DNA of 64,000 nucleotides, from assembly GCF_004011825.1 (NCBI RefSeq), contig NZ_RKLO01000001.1:767575-831574 (forward strand). The letters run 5' to 3'. Position numbers and translations under genes: made by a program. This document shows, one piece after another, positions 29,953 through 38,864 of this stretch. The notes beneath the pieces were generated by a model that made no database searches, had not been told where the DNA came from, and saw nothing but the letters and a program-made list of their open reading frames with translations. The first letter of the stretch is position 1. The number at the start of each line of letters is the position of its first letter. The stretch comes from Rhodococcus xishaensis (GTDB lineage: Bacteria > Actinomycetota > Actinomycetes > Mycobacteriales > Mycobacteriaceae).

Positions 29953-32859
29953 GTGAGTGAGCGCGAGGTCATAGGTGTTCCCCGGCTACCCAGGCCTGCC
30001 CGGTGGGTGCTGGTCGCGTTCCTGGTCGTCGTGGCAGCGACGATCGTGCTCCGGTTGGCCGTCGGTGTGTACATCGATTGGCTCTGGTTCGGTGAAGTCG
30101 GATTTCGCCAGGTGTGGCTGACGGTTCTCGCGTCGCGCCTGTTGCTGTTCGTCGGGTTCGGCCTCCTCGTCGGAGGGATCGTCTTCTGCGCGATGTGGCT
30201 GGCCTACCGGTTCCGGCCACCGCTGTTCGCCGCCTCCAGGACGTCGGATCACGATCCGGTGCAACCCCTGCGCTCGACGATCGCCCGCCGGCCCCTGCTG
30301 ACAGGACTCGCGGTGGCGGGTGCGATCGGCGTCATCTGTGGCCTCGTCGCCCAGTCCAGTTGGTCGACCCTGCAACTGTTCCTGCGTGGGGGGTCGTTCG
30401 GGGTGACCGACCCCCAGTTCGGCCATGATGTCGGGTTCTACGTCTTCGACCTGCCGTTCTACCGAATGGTGGTCAACTGGCTTTTCGTTGCGCTCGTGCT
30501 CGCCTTCCTCGCCTCGCTCGCGGCTCACTACGTGTTGGGTGGGATCCGATTCTCCGGTAGAGAGACCGGCCTGACCTCAGCCGCGCGGGTTCAACTCGCG
30601 ATCCTGGTGGGGAGCTTCATCCTCGTCAAGGCCCTCGCGTACTGGCTCGACCGGTACTCCTTGCTGTCGAGTCGAAGCAAGGAGCCGACGTTCGCGGGCG
30701 CGGGGTACACCGACATCAACGCCGTTCTTCCCTCTCGGTTGATCCTGTTCGCAATCGCGGTGATCTGTGCCGGAGTCGTCTTCACTGCCGTCGTCGTCCG
30801 GGACCTGCGGATACCGGCGATGGCCGTCGCGCTCCTGGTGTTCTCGTCGGTCCTCGTCGGTGGGCTGTGGCCCTTCGCGATCGAACAGCTATCGGTGCGA
30901 CCCAACGCCGCCGATATGGAGCGTCCGTACATCGAGCGGAACATCGCTGCGACTCGAGATGCCTACGCGGTGGGACCTGACCGCGTCGAGTATCGCGACT
31001 ATCCGGGCGTGGGCACCGAACCCCCACCGGAGGTGCCGGCCGACGTGGTCACGATCGCCAACACCCGGCTACTCGACCCCAACATCCTCTCCCGTACCTT
31101 CACGCAGCAACAACAACTGAAGAACTTCTACAGCTTTCCGGAGACGCTCGACATCGACCGGTACGAGATCGACGGACAACGCCGTGACTACGTAGTCGCC
31201 GTGCGCGAGCTGACGCCGGATGCGCTCAGCGACAACCAGCGGCACTGGGTCAATCGTCACACCGTGTACACCCACGGCAACGGGTTCGTGGCCGCCCCGG
31301 CGAACCGGGTCAACGCGGCGGTTCGTGACACAGGGGGCGATACAGCCAGTAGCAACAGTGGCTACCCCATCTACGCGGTGAGCGACATCGCAACGCAGGC
31401 GTCGGGGCAGCAGCTGATCCCGGTCGACCAGCCGCGCATCTACTACGGCGAGGTCATCGCCGCAGCGGACCCGGACTACGCCATCGTCGGTGGTGGTGAC
31501 CAACCCCGCGAATACGACACAGACACCTCGAAGTACACCTATTCGGGCGCAGGCGGAGTGGCCATCGGCCCATGGCCGAACCGGCTCGCCTTCGCCCTGA
31601 ACTACTTCGAACGAAACATCCTGTTCTCCAGAGCGATCGGATCCGATTCGAAGATTCTCTTCCACCGTGATCCGCGTGAACGCGTCGAACTCGTCGCACC
31701 GTGGCTGACCACCGACGGCAACCCGTACCCGGCCGTCGTCAACGGAAGAATCGTCTGGATCGTCGATGCCTACACCAGCATCGACGGCTACCCCTACGCC
31801 AAGCGCAGCACGCTCGATCTGCGTGCGATCGACGAGCAGCAGAACCTGACCCCACCCAACGAGATCTCTTACGTCCGCAACTCGATCAAGGCCACCGTCG
31901 ACGCCTACGACGGCACTGTCAAACTCTTCCAGATCGACGACAACGATCCGGTGCTCGACGCCTGGATGAAGGTCTTCCCAGGTTCGGTCGAACCGGACGA
32001 GAGCATCAGCGACGAGCTGCGTTCGCACTTCCGGTATCCGGAGGACCTCTTCGCCGTACAGCGCGAGATCCTCGCTAAGTACCATGTCGAAGAGCCTCGA
32101 GAGTTCTTCACCACCAACGCGTTCTGGTCCGTACCCAGTGACCCGACCGACGACACGAACCTCCACCAGCCGCCGTTCTACGTCCTCCTCGGCGAGGGAG
32201 ATAGCCCCCAGCCCTCGTTCCGGCTGTCGGGCGCGATGGTCGGATTCAACCGTGAGTTCCTATCCGCCTACATCTCAGCCAACGCCGATCCCGAGAACTA
32301 CGGCCGAATAACCATTCTGCAGTTGCCCACGGACACGCTCACCCAGGGGCCTCAACAGATCCAGAACTCGATGATCTCCGATACGCGCGTGGCTTCCGAA
32401 CGCACGCTTCTCGAGCGATCGAACCGGATCCAGTACGGAAACCTGCTGACTCTCCCGATTGCTGAGGGCGGGGTTCTGTACGTCGAACCTCTCTTCACGG
32501 AGAGGATCCAGACAACGCCGAACGGGTCGACGTTCCCGCAGCTCGCACGAGTGCTCGTCAGCTATCGAGAACCCGGAACCGGCGGCGTCCGAGTGGGTTA
32601 CGCGCCGACCCTCGCAGAGGCGCTCACCCAGGTCTTCGGTCCCGAGACCGGCAACCTGGCCACTCCGCCGGGCGGAGGTCCCGGCACCCCCCTGTCTGCA
32701 CCGGAGGTCACCGAACCGGTCGCGCCGCCGGCTGGTCCTCCATCGCCCGCCGTGGCGCCGGGGACGCTGGAACAGTTGAACTCCGGGCTCGCCGCGATCC
32801 AGGCGGAACTCGAGCGCCTGCAACGAGCGATCGACCAGTTGGAACAGCCCAGCGGATAG
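29953..32859 (+). CDS. UPF0182 family large membrane protein
   Basis: 968 residues from GTG 29953, chosen because it places the arginine-rich start directly before the first helix; GTG 29917 and ATG 29938 are in-frame alternatives. Seven hydrophobic segments fill the first 300 residues, including the family signature YIDWLWFGEVGFRQVW. A large extracytoplasmic region of about 600 residues follows, with typical UPF0182 stretches (NIAATRDAYAV, YPFENFF-like KIFYSF region, GDSPQPSFRLSG). The Pro-rich linker and final coiled-coil (LNSGLAAIQAELERLQRAIDQL) are also common in mycobacterial homologues (Rv0064, Rv3193c). Function unknown. Confidence 0.93.
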   Translation: MSEREVIGVPRLPRPARWVLVAFLVVVAATIVLRLAVGVYIDWLWFGEVGFRQVWLTVLASRLLLFVGFGLLVGGIVFCAMWLAYRFRPPLFAASRTSDHDPVQPLRSTIARRPLLTGLAVAGAIGVICGLVAQSSWSTLQLFLRGGSFGVTDPQFGHDVGFYVFDLPFYRMVVNWLFVALVLAFLASLAAHYVLGGIRFSGRETGLTSAARVQLAILVGSFILVKALAYWLDRYSLLSSRSKEPTFAGAGYTDINAVLPSRLILFAIAVICAGVVFTAVVVRDLRIPAMAVALLVFSSVLVGGLWPFAIEQLSVRPNAADMERPYIERNIAATRDAYAVGPDRVEYRDYPGVGTEPPPEVPADVVTIANTRLLDPNILSRTFTQQQQLKNFYSFPETLDIDRYEIDGQRRDYVVAVRELTPDALSDNQRHWVNRHTVYTHGNGFVAAPANRVNAAVRDTGGDTASSNSGYPIYAVSDIATQASGQQLIPVDQPRIYYGEVIAAADPDYAIVGGGDQPREYDTDTSKYTYSGAGGVAIGPWPNRLAFALNYFERNILFSRAIGSDSKILFHRDPRERVELVAPWLTTDGNPYPAVVNGRIVWIVDAYTSIDGYPYAKRSTLDLRAIDEQQNLTPPNEISYVRNSIKATVDAYDGTVKLFQIDDNDPVLDAWMKVFPGSVEPDESISDELRSHFRYPEDLFAVQREILAKYHVEEPREFFTTNAFWSVPSDPTDDTNLHQPPFYVLLGEGDSPQPSFRLSGAMVGFNREFLSAYISANADPENYGRITILQLPTDTLTQGPQQIQNSMISDTRVASERTLLERSNRIQYGNLLTLPIAEGGVLYVEPLFTERIQTTPNGSTFPQLARVLVSYREPGTGGVRVGYAPTLAEALTQVFGPETGNLATPPGGGPGTPLSAPEVTEPVAPPAGPPSPAVAPGTLEQLNSGLAAIQAELERLQRAIDQLEQPSG

Positions 32860-32989
32860 GCCAGGAAGTCGGAGCACTGCCACCCGGCCCGACCAGCGAG
32901 GTCCGCCGACGACTTCTCACCGAACGGAAGGTTCTTGGAACCTCGGACGGCGATTCGCGGTCAGACTTCGGAGTCAGGACAATCTAGGA

Positions 32990-33259
32990 GTGAGACTTGA
33001 AGGCTGGAACAGCATCCCGAAGGGGTACGGAGCGTACTTCGATCTGCCGTGCGCCCCGTGGTGGCTGCGAAAGTGGTTCGCTACGCCCTTCGTAGACCGA
33101 TTCGCCTACCCAGTTGTAGTTGCCCGCGGCCACGGATACCTCACCCCGCATCCCGGGACACCGTCATCTTCGCTGCCGGCGGATGTGACCGAACAAGGCT
33201 GGAGATTGCAGAACGCCACTGGCAACGACGGCGGGACACCTCTCACTCGCTTCGACTGA
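32990..33259 (+). CDS. Hypothetical protein, orphan small gene or fragment
   Basis: 89 codons from GTG 32990 after TCTAGGA. The composition is protein-like: IPKGYGAYFDLPCAPWWLRK, then TPFVDRFAYPVVVARGHGYL, with many aromatic residues in the first 60. The last 30 residues are low complexity and may reflect decay or a foreign end. No family is recognised. It lies in a zone with other broken genes, so it may itself be the remnant of a longer protein. Confidence 0.45.
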   Translation: MRLEGWNSIPKGYGAYFDLPCAPWWLRKWFATPFVDRFAYPVVVARGHGYLTPHPGTPSSSLPADVTEQGWRLQNATGNDGGTPLTRFD

Positions 33260-33454
33260 CCCTGTAGAGGGCTGGCCTGTTCGACGATGCTGGTTCATGA
33301 CGGTGAAGACCCACATCGCTGTGTACATCGCCCACATATTCGGTTGTGCTGCTCCCACAGAATCCGGTACTCATGGGGCATCTGCAGATCAACTTCTCGT
33401 CGATTGCGAAGGGGGACCGTTGGAGATTGGGCCGTACGACGGATCCATGCGTGA

Positions 33455-33757
33455 CTCGATACTCGACTTGTCGATTTCGCTGAACTTTCGCGGGCGGTCC
33501 CACCCTTCGTTTTCGCTGCCTTCTACCCACAAGGCTGGGAAAGGCGACAGACCGAAGATCTCGGGGAGGTCCTCGACCACGAATCCGACACGGTGCACGT
33601 CGCAACATTCGATCTCGTGAGAAGAGCTGGGATGTCGATGATCATGGTCGAAACGGGAGACGATCCCGAGCATGCGCCTTCGCGGGCTACATACAGGTCG
33701 GCTGGATTCAAGCCTTGGCCGGTCGCTCGATACTTCAAGGATCTGACTGTGAACTGA
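33455..33757 (+). pseudogene. GNAT acetyltransferase remnant
   Basis: The frame from 33455 to the TGA at 33755-33757 has no start codon context. It reads like pieces of a GNAT N-acetyltransferase: PPFVFAAFYPQGWERRQ and then MIMVETGDDPEHAPSRATYR SAGFKPWPVARYF. The second piece is the usual GNAT C-terminus ('GGDPGHAPARRLYEKAGF'). The central acetyl-CoA-binding segment (R/Q-x-x-G-x-G/A) is missing between HVATFD and LVRRAG, and a stop codon precedes the frame at 33452. I infer an internally deleted, dead gene. Confidence 0.65.
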
Positions 33758-33807
33758 CCTGAACTGCGCCAGTGCGGTCGGGTAGTTACGAGGGGCGACT
33801 TCAACGA

Positions 33808-34731
33808 TCAGTTCTCGACAGGTCGTCGCCGACGAGTCGCTGAAGCAGCGCTTCGCACGTGATTGGTGAGGCTCGGGGGTTCGAGCGTGGAACGGGGCCG
33901 ATCATGGCCATTCGATACAGCGAACAGCCGCGATGGGTCGTCGAGGTACACCGATATGTGGTTGATCTCCTCAGCCTTCCTGCGAGAGGGTATCAATGCG
34001 GGAAGTTGAGCACTGACAGGAGATTTCAGTGCAAGGTCGAGAGTGGTTCCGTCGGCGTTAGGCAGGAATAGCCGCCCGCTTGTGATGGCCGGCGCTGTTT
34101 TCGTGAAGCGGGGCCGGAGTGCGAGCGACTCGATGTTGGCAAGTTCGACGTCGGCCACGATCGCACCGGACTGGCGTAGAACTAGCGACGTGTCGGTCAG
34201 ATAGTGCGGGTTAGTACGGTGAACCGCCAGGAAGCCGAACAGCGCGACCAAGGACCACACTGAGACGACCGCCAGGCTCACTCGGAGCCACATCCAGGGC
34301 AGAACCAGATGCAGCACCACGATCTCGATAACGGTCGCGACGGCGAACGCCGTCGGTAGCGCGAGTGTGCCGTGACTCGCGGTGAGCATGATCGCACCGG
34401 GTTGGATTCCCGAGTGGCGTCCACTGATCCACAACCACAACGCCCGATAGGCCCGGATCTCGGCCCGGACAAGCGGCCGGAGCGGGGAGTGGCCGAGCGC
34501 GCCCGCTGCTGCGTCCCGAAGCCGGTCGCCTCGGCGAAGTTGCGCCACGATTGCGATGCCCAGCATGAGTGTCACCGCGCAGACGAGGGGAACTTCTACC
34601 GCGACGAACAGCCACATCGCTTGGCGAGCAGTGATGGTTCCGCCGACCAGCAAGACGACGTTGACGGCGAGGACGATCACTGTCACCAACTGCGCAGCCT
34701 GCTGGAATCGTCGAATCCGCTGGAGCTTCAT
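33808..34731 (-). CDS. Membrane protein of unknown function, coupled to the merR gene
   Basis: 307 residues from ATG 34731. There are four hydrophobic segments (about residues 14-33, 38-62, 118-140 and 145-168), each pair joined by short loops. A soluble C-terminal half of about 130 residues follows (TDTSLVLRQSGAIVADVELANI, which looks like a PH-type beta domain). The start overlaps the end of the merR frame by ATGA (34728-34731), showing that the two evolved as one operon. No catalytic motif was seen. It may be the target of the MerR regulator. Confidence 0.72.
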   Translation of the reverse strand: MKLQRIRRFQQAAQLVTVIVLAVNVVLLVGGTITARQAMWLFVAVEVPLVCAVTLMLGIAIVAQLRRGDRLRDAAAGALGHSPLRPLVRAEIRAYRALWLWISGRHSGIQPGAIMLTASHGTLALPTAFAVATVIEIVVLHLVLPWMWLRVSLAVVSVWSLVALFGFLAVHRTNPHYLTDTSLVLRQSGAIVADVELANIESLALRPRFTKTAPAITSGRLFLPNADGTTLDLALKSPVSAQLPALIPSRRKAEEINHISVYLDDPSRLFAVSNGHDRPRSTLEPPSLTNHVRSAASATRRRRPVEN

Positions 34732-35539
34732 CGGAAATCCGTAGGCCCCGATGACCGGGCGAGTAGCTCTCGGTGGACCCGTCGAACCACTTCGCGTTGC
34801 GCTTCGTCGGGGATCACCTGGTCGAGGAAGAGTGCTCCATCAGGGGCTTCGTTGACCGTGGCCATCTCTCGCGATAGCTCGATCATCAGGTGCTGAGGGA
34901 AGAACTCGAGAAGCCGGCCCGTGACCGCCGCGATCTCCGCGTCCGCGGTGTCCGGACTGCGCCCTCGAGATTCGACCACTCGGCGAGCACGGCCAGGTAC
35001 TGTTCGTGCTGGCCGTCATCTGCCATCGTCCCCTCGTAGCCACTGAGAAATCCCTCCGACGCCTTCCCCGACATCACCAGGGCCTCGACGAGGTCTCGGT
35101 CGCGCCGAAGGGCTGAAGCGACCGCGGAAGAGGGAGCATCGTTGATGGCGTCAGTAAATGCTGCTCCAAGCCCCGCCGGCAGCACCGAGATGGGGTTGCC
35201 CCTTTCGGCTTCGGCGAGCACGGAGGTGAGCTGTGCGCCGCGGCGGGCGAGTTCGGCCTGTTGGTCCTCGATAGCGATTACCAAGGCCCGTAGATCCGCC
35301 ACCATGTCGCGAACGTCTTCATCCGACTTCTCGTCGGCAAGGATGTCGGCGACCGAACCGAGAGGAACTCCACTGGTTGCCAGCCAACGGATTCGCATCA
35401 GTCGAACAGCGTCACTCACGGTGTACTCGCGGTAGCCGTTGGGCCGACGTCGCGGCTCTTCGAGCAGACCGAGGCGGTGGTAATGACGCACCGTCCTTGT
35501 CGTGGTGCCAGCAACCGTAGCGAGCTGCCCTATTCTCAT
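34728..35539 (-). pseudogene. MerR-family regulator, frameshifted
   Basis: The gene starts at ATG 35539 with a clear MerR DNA-binding domain: MRIGQLATVAGTTTRTVRHY, the turn and wing RRRPNGYREY, then the dimerisation helix. The frame is good to about residue 195 (AVLAEWSNLEG, near 34955) and then turns into Arg/Ser-rich nonsense. The next frame continues smoothly as GRSPDTADAEIAAVTGRLLE down to the stop at 34728, which overlaps the next gene. A one-base deletion (or two-base insertion) near 34950-34975 would explain this. It may be a real mutation or a sequencing error. Confidence 0.8.
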
Positions 35540-35727
35540 GGGCCAAGTCTCGACCATGACCTAGCGTCAAGGTCAAGCTCACGTCCGCGGCGCGTCGACA
35601 AACCGTTCCGCGGAACCGAAGTGACGGATCTCGAGTGCGGCGCCGTGACGGAAAGCTGTCGACGGCCACTCGAGGAACACCGAGAAGATCTGTCTTGGAC
35701 GAGTGGATCAGTGATCGGTCTACCCAG

Positions 35728-36267
35728 TCATGGTCGGGCCAGCCTGAATCGTCGGGTGCTCCCTCGCCGGGCAGCTCGGTCGAGTTGGGCCTGCTTGCGT
35801 CGCGACGGCACGCCGTTCTCCACGTAGTGCGCCAGATCGGCCAGCACTTGCCGACCGGCGCGTCGAAGCATGATCAGCATCCACCATCCAGCCAGCAGGC
35901 CAAGCACTCCACGGGTGGTGACGACGGCGTCGTAGCTGACCACGCTGCGTTGCTGGTCCACGGGCGTGACGGTCCAGGTGTTGCGTGCCACCGACAGGAA
36001 ACGCGGCTTTTGTTCCGCCTCATAGGTCAAGCTTCGCGTGGAGTCGTCGTAGGCGACGATCGCTTCAGTCACGTTTGGGGCTACCCGGATGCCGGTTTGG
36101 CAGACTCGGCCCGCAACCGGCGCCTCGTCCACGGTCGGGGAACCCGGGATGGCGGCGGAGGCGGGGACAGCGGTGGCCCACTCACCGATCTTGTCGAACC
36201 GGCGGCCGATGACATCCCAGACAGCCTCTGCAGGCGCTACGATCTCAACATCGTTGGACAGCTTCAT
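35728..36267 (-). CDS. SRPBCC-fold (polyketide cyclase/START-like) protein
   Basis: 179 residues from ATG 36267. The N-terminus MKLSNDVEIVAPAEAVWDVIGRRFDKIGEW is the standard first strand and helix of the SRPBCC hydrophobic-ligand-binding fold. SLTYEAEQKPRFL and NTWTVTPVDQQRSVVSYDA form later strands. A short hydrophobic segment (GVLGLLAGWWMLIML, about residues 130-145) could be the C-terminal helix or a membrane contact. The C-terminus is Arg-rich. It is divergent from an XRE regulator 86 bp away, which may control it. The ligand is unknown. Confidence 0.8.
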   Translation of the reverse strand: MKLSNDVEIVAPAEAVWDVIGRRFDKIGEWATAVPASAAIPGSPTVDEAPVAGRVCQTGIRVAPNVTEAIVAYDDSTRSLTYEAEQKPRFLSVARNTWTVTPVDQQRSVVSYDAVVTTRGVLGLLAGWWMLIMLRRAGRQVLADLAHYVENGVPSRRKQAQLDRAARRGSTRRFRLARP

Positions 36268-36353
36268 GCCATTGAGCATGCTCTCGCCTCGCTGGCAAGT
36301 CGATTCCCCAACAGGGAATCGGCGCTTCGGCGTTCACCGGAAACACTGACGCA

Positions 36354-37154
36354 ATGACTCATCGGCAGCCCGGGACCACCAGCCCTTTCGGTGCTCTGCT
36401 GCGGCGCTGGCGAGGCAATCGCGGACTTAGCCAGCTAGCGTTGGCGGCAGCGGTCGGCTCCACGTCGCGCCATATGTCTTTCCTGGAGACAGGTAGGTCC
36501 CGTCCGAGCGAACAGATGGTGCTGCGGCTCGGTGAAGCGCTCGGAATTCCTTTGCGCGAACAGAATCGGCTGCTCGAGGCCGCCGGCCTGCCCACCGCCT
36601 ATCCTGAGGTGGCGCTGGAGGATGCCGATCTGGCGCCGTTTCGCGCCGCGATCGATCAGCTGCTGACAGCGCACATGCCCTATCCGGCCGTCGTCGTGGA
36701 TGAACACTGGAACGTGCTGCTCGCCAATCGGGCGAGCGCTACGTTCTTCGGCGACGCGCTGGTCGGTAGCAACCTTGCGCATCGCTACTTCGCCGACCCA
36801 GCCGCCGCCGAGGCGATCGTCAACTGGCCGCAGGTTGCTTGGGCTGGAATGGACCGATTGCGCCATCAGCTTGCACTGAGACCGTTCGATGACAAACTGC
36901 GTGAGCTTGCGATGCTCGCTGAGCAGGCCACCGTGGGTCTGCCTCGTCCGTCTCCGCCGACAGAGGGATTGGTCGTGTGCCCGTGGTTTCGGGTCGACGG
37001 GCAGGTCATTCGGATGATCGGGATGGCAGCCCGGTTCGATATCACGGTCGCGGTGACGTTGGAAGAGCTTCGGGTCGAGCTGTTGTATCCCCTCGATAGC
37101 GACGCAGAGCGCTTCTTTCGCGAGGCGGGGACGACAAAGCCGGCGAACCACTGA
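36354..37154 (+). CDS. XRE-family regulator with MmyB-like ligand domain
   Basis: 266 residues from ATG 36354. An N-terminal helix-turn-helix (LLRRWRGNRGLSQLALAAAV, then STSRHMSFLETGRSRPSEQM) is followed from about residue 100 by a PAS-like MmyB/MLTR domain. That domain contains the family phrase PYPAVVVDEHWNVLLANRA and a later RELAMLAEQATVG. Such regulators bind small hydrophobic ligands and often control the gene next to them, here the divergent SRPBCC protein. Autoregulation is likely but not shown. Confidence 0.88.
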   Translation: MTHRQPGTTSPFGALLRRWRGNRGLSQLALAAAVGSTSRHMSFLETGRSRPSEQMVLRLGEALGIPLREQNRLLEAAGLPTAYPEVALEDADLAPFRAAIDQLLTAHMPYPAVVVDEHWNVLLANRASATFFGDALVGSNLAHRYFADPAAAEAIVNWPQVAWAGMDRLRHQLALRPFDDKLRELAMLAEQATVGLPRPSPPTEGLVVCPWFRVDGQVIRMIGMAARFDITVAVTLEELRVELLYPLDSDAERFFREAGTTKPANH

Positions 37155-37521
37155 CACGAACCGGGGGCGTCCGGCATCGCCTACAGAGGTGTGTTCGCGA
37201 TGTTTGCACCGGATGTCGGGGGTGGCGAATCGGACGCCGAGCTTGGAGAAGTAGCGAACATTAAAACCGTTGCGTGACAACGGAGCAAGGTAGGTCGAAC
37301 GGAAGCCACTCGGCAAGACACTGGCGGAATCGACGATCGGGTCTCGACGCCAGCGAAAACGAGATCACAGCGGTGCCTGCGCGCCGATCCGATAAGAGGT
37401 TGCCGAGAGTATCGTTGGGGTTCCGTGATCAAAGAATGCGCCGCATCACCTGCTGTCGACCTGTTCGTACTTCTAATGCTCAGCGGCACAACAAAGTCGA
37501 CTAGCGAGAACAGAGAATGGT
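37155..37521. other. 367-bp stretch with no supported gene
   Basis: No frame on either strand holds a convincing protein. The plus strand has a 25-codon open stretch reading MFAPDVGGGESDAELGEVAN starting at 37199, without a ribosome site. The GC content is lower than in neighbouring genes. The last 40 bases (GAGAACAGAGAATGG) likely hold the ribosome site of the next gene. Confidence 0.4.
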
Positions 37522-38769
37522 GTGATTGTTGTGGGTCAGTACGTAGATGTCACCAAGCAGTCCGGAGAGTCGTTCGCTGCCTACCTGTCTGTGCCCGCAC
37601 AGGGGTCAGGGCCGGGGCTGGTTCTGCTCCAGGAGATCTTCGGGATCAACGAGTACATGCGCGGCATGGCTGATCGGTATGCCGAAGAAGGCTACGTGGT
37701 AATGGTGCCCGACCTGTTCTGGCGTTCCGGGCCTCGACAGGAGCTTGGTTATGACGAGGAGGGATTCAAGCGTGGCCTGGCGCTCCGGAACGAGCTAGTG
37801 GAGGATCTCGTCGTCGAGGACATCGGCGACACGGTACGTGCCCTCCGCGCCCGGGCTGATCACGCGGGCGGCGTGGGAGCGATCGGCTACTGCCTCGGCG
37901 GACTCTTCGCGTACCTGTCCGCCCTGCGTCTGGACATCGATTGTGCGGTCAGCTACTACGGCGTGGGCGTCCAAGATGCCCTCGACGAGGCGGGTTTGCT
38001 GAAAGCGCCCATGGTCTTCCATCTCGCAGAACTCGACAAGTACTGCCCGGAGGCTGCACGGAATGCGATCAGGACGGCATTCGAGGGCAACGAATTGGTC
38101 CGAATCTACGACTACGCCGGAGTTGATCATGCCTTCGCTACTCACGGCCGGGACGTGTACGACCCGGCCGCGGCGGGGTTGGCCTATTCGCGGACGCTCT
38201 TGGTGCTCCGGGAGACGATAGGTCCGCGCTACGACCTCTCGGCGCTGTGGGACAGCCACACGTACTACGAGTTCGAGGCGCGTGACGTGCCCGCGACCAT
38301 GTCAACGATGGTCGACAAACCCTATGTCAACCACATTCCGACGATGACCGGTGGGGTAGGGCAAAAAGACGTCGCCCGCTTCTATGCACATCACTTCATT
38401 CCCGGCATTCCCGAGGACACGAAGATGATCCCGATATCTCGCACGGTCGGTGCGGACCGGGTCGTCGACGAGATGCTCTTCTGCTTCACCCACGACCGCG
38501 AGATCGAGTGGATGCTGCCCGGAGTTGCGGCCACTGGACGCTACGTCGAGATCCCGCTGGTTGCCGTAGTGACCTTGCGCGGCAACAAGTTGTACAACGA
38601 ACACATCTACTGGGATCAGGCCAGCCTTCTGGTGCAGGTCGGCGTACTCGATCCCGAGCACCTTCCGGTCACGGGAATCGAGCAGGCTCACAAGTTGGTG
38701 GACAAATCACTGCCATCGAACGAGCTCATGCCGAGTTGGCCCGATAGCAAAGGAAAGCCCGTCGCATAG
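37522..38769 (+). CDS. Dienelactone hydrolase fused to a SnoaL-like domain
   Basis: 415 residues from GTG 37522 (GTG 37531 possible). Residues 1-230 form a dienelactone hydrolase with the full catalytic set: Cys124 in GYCLGG, Asp172 in LDKYCP, His203 in VDHAF, and Glu36 in LLQEIFG. These positions correspond almost exactly to Cys123, Asp171, His202 and Glu36 of the Pseudomonas enzyme. Residues from about 240 to 400 form an NTF2/SnoaL-type domain (YAHHFIPGIPEDTKMIPISR, then VAVVTLRGNKLYNEHIYWDQ). The fusion suggests hydrolysis of a lactone or ester whose product or partner is bound by the second domain. No neighbouring ring-cleavage genes are seen. Confidence 0.88.
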   Translation: MIVVGQYVDVTKQSGESFAAYLSVPAQGSGPGLVLLQEIFGINEYMRGMADRYAEEGYVVMVPDLFWRSGPRQELGYDEEGFKRGLALRNELVEDLVVEDIGDTVRALRARADHAGGVGAIGYCLGGLFAYLSALRLDIDCAVSYYGVGVQDALDEAGLLKAPMVFHLAELDKYCPEAARNAIRTAFEGNELVRIYDYAGVDHAFATHGRDVYDPAAAGLAYSRTLLVLRETIGPRYDLSALWDSHTYYEFEARDVPATMSTMVDKPYVNHIPTMTGGVGQKDVARFYAHHFIPGIPEDTKMIPISRTVGADRVVDEMLFCFTHDREIEWMLPGVAATGRYVEIPLVAVVTLRGNKLYNEHIYWDQASLLVQVGVLDPEHLPVTGIEQAHKLVDKSLPSNELMPSWPDSKGKPVA

Positions 38770-38864
38770 AGCGGACGCCCACGCCTCAACGTTTGCCAGA
38801 GCCAAGCGATTCCCTGAATCACTTTGGTGGCTGCAGGCGTGGGGAGTTGGTGCGTGGTGCCCCT

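Noticed and set aside
37181-37489. 102-codon minus-strand frame in the 367-bp gap
   Set aside because: No ribosome site, no recognisable domain, and composition unlike neighbouring proteins.
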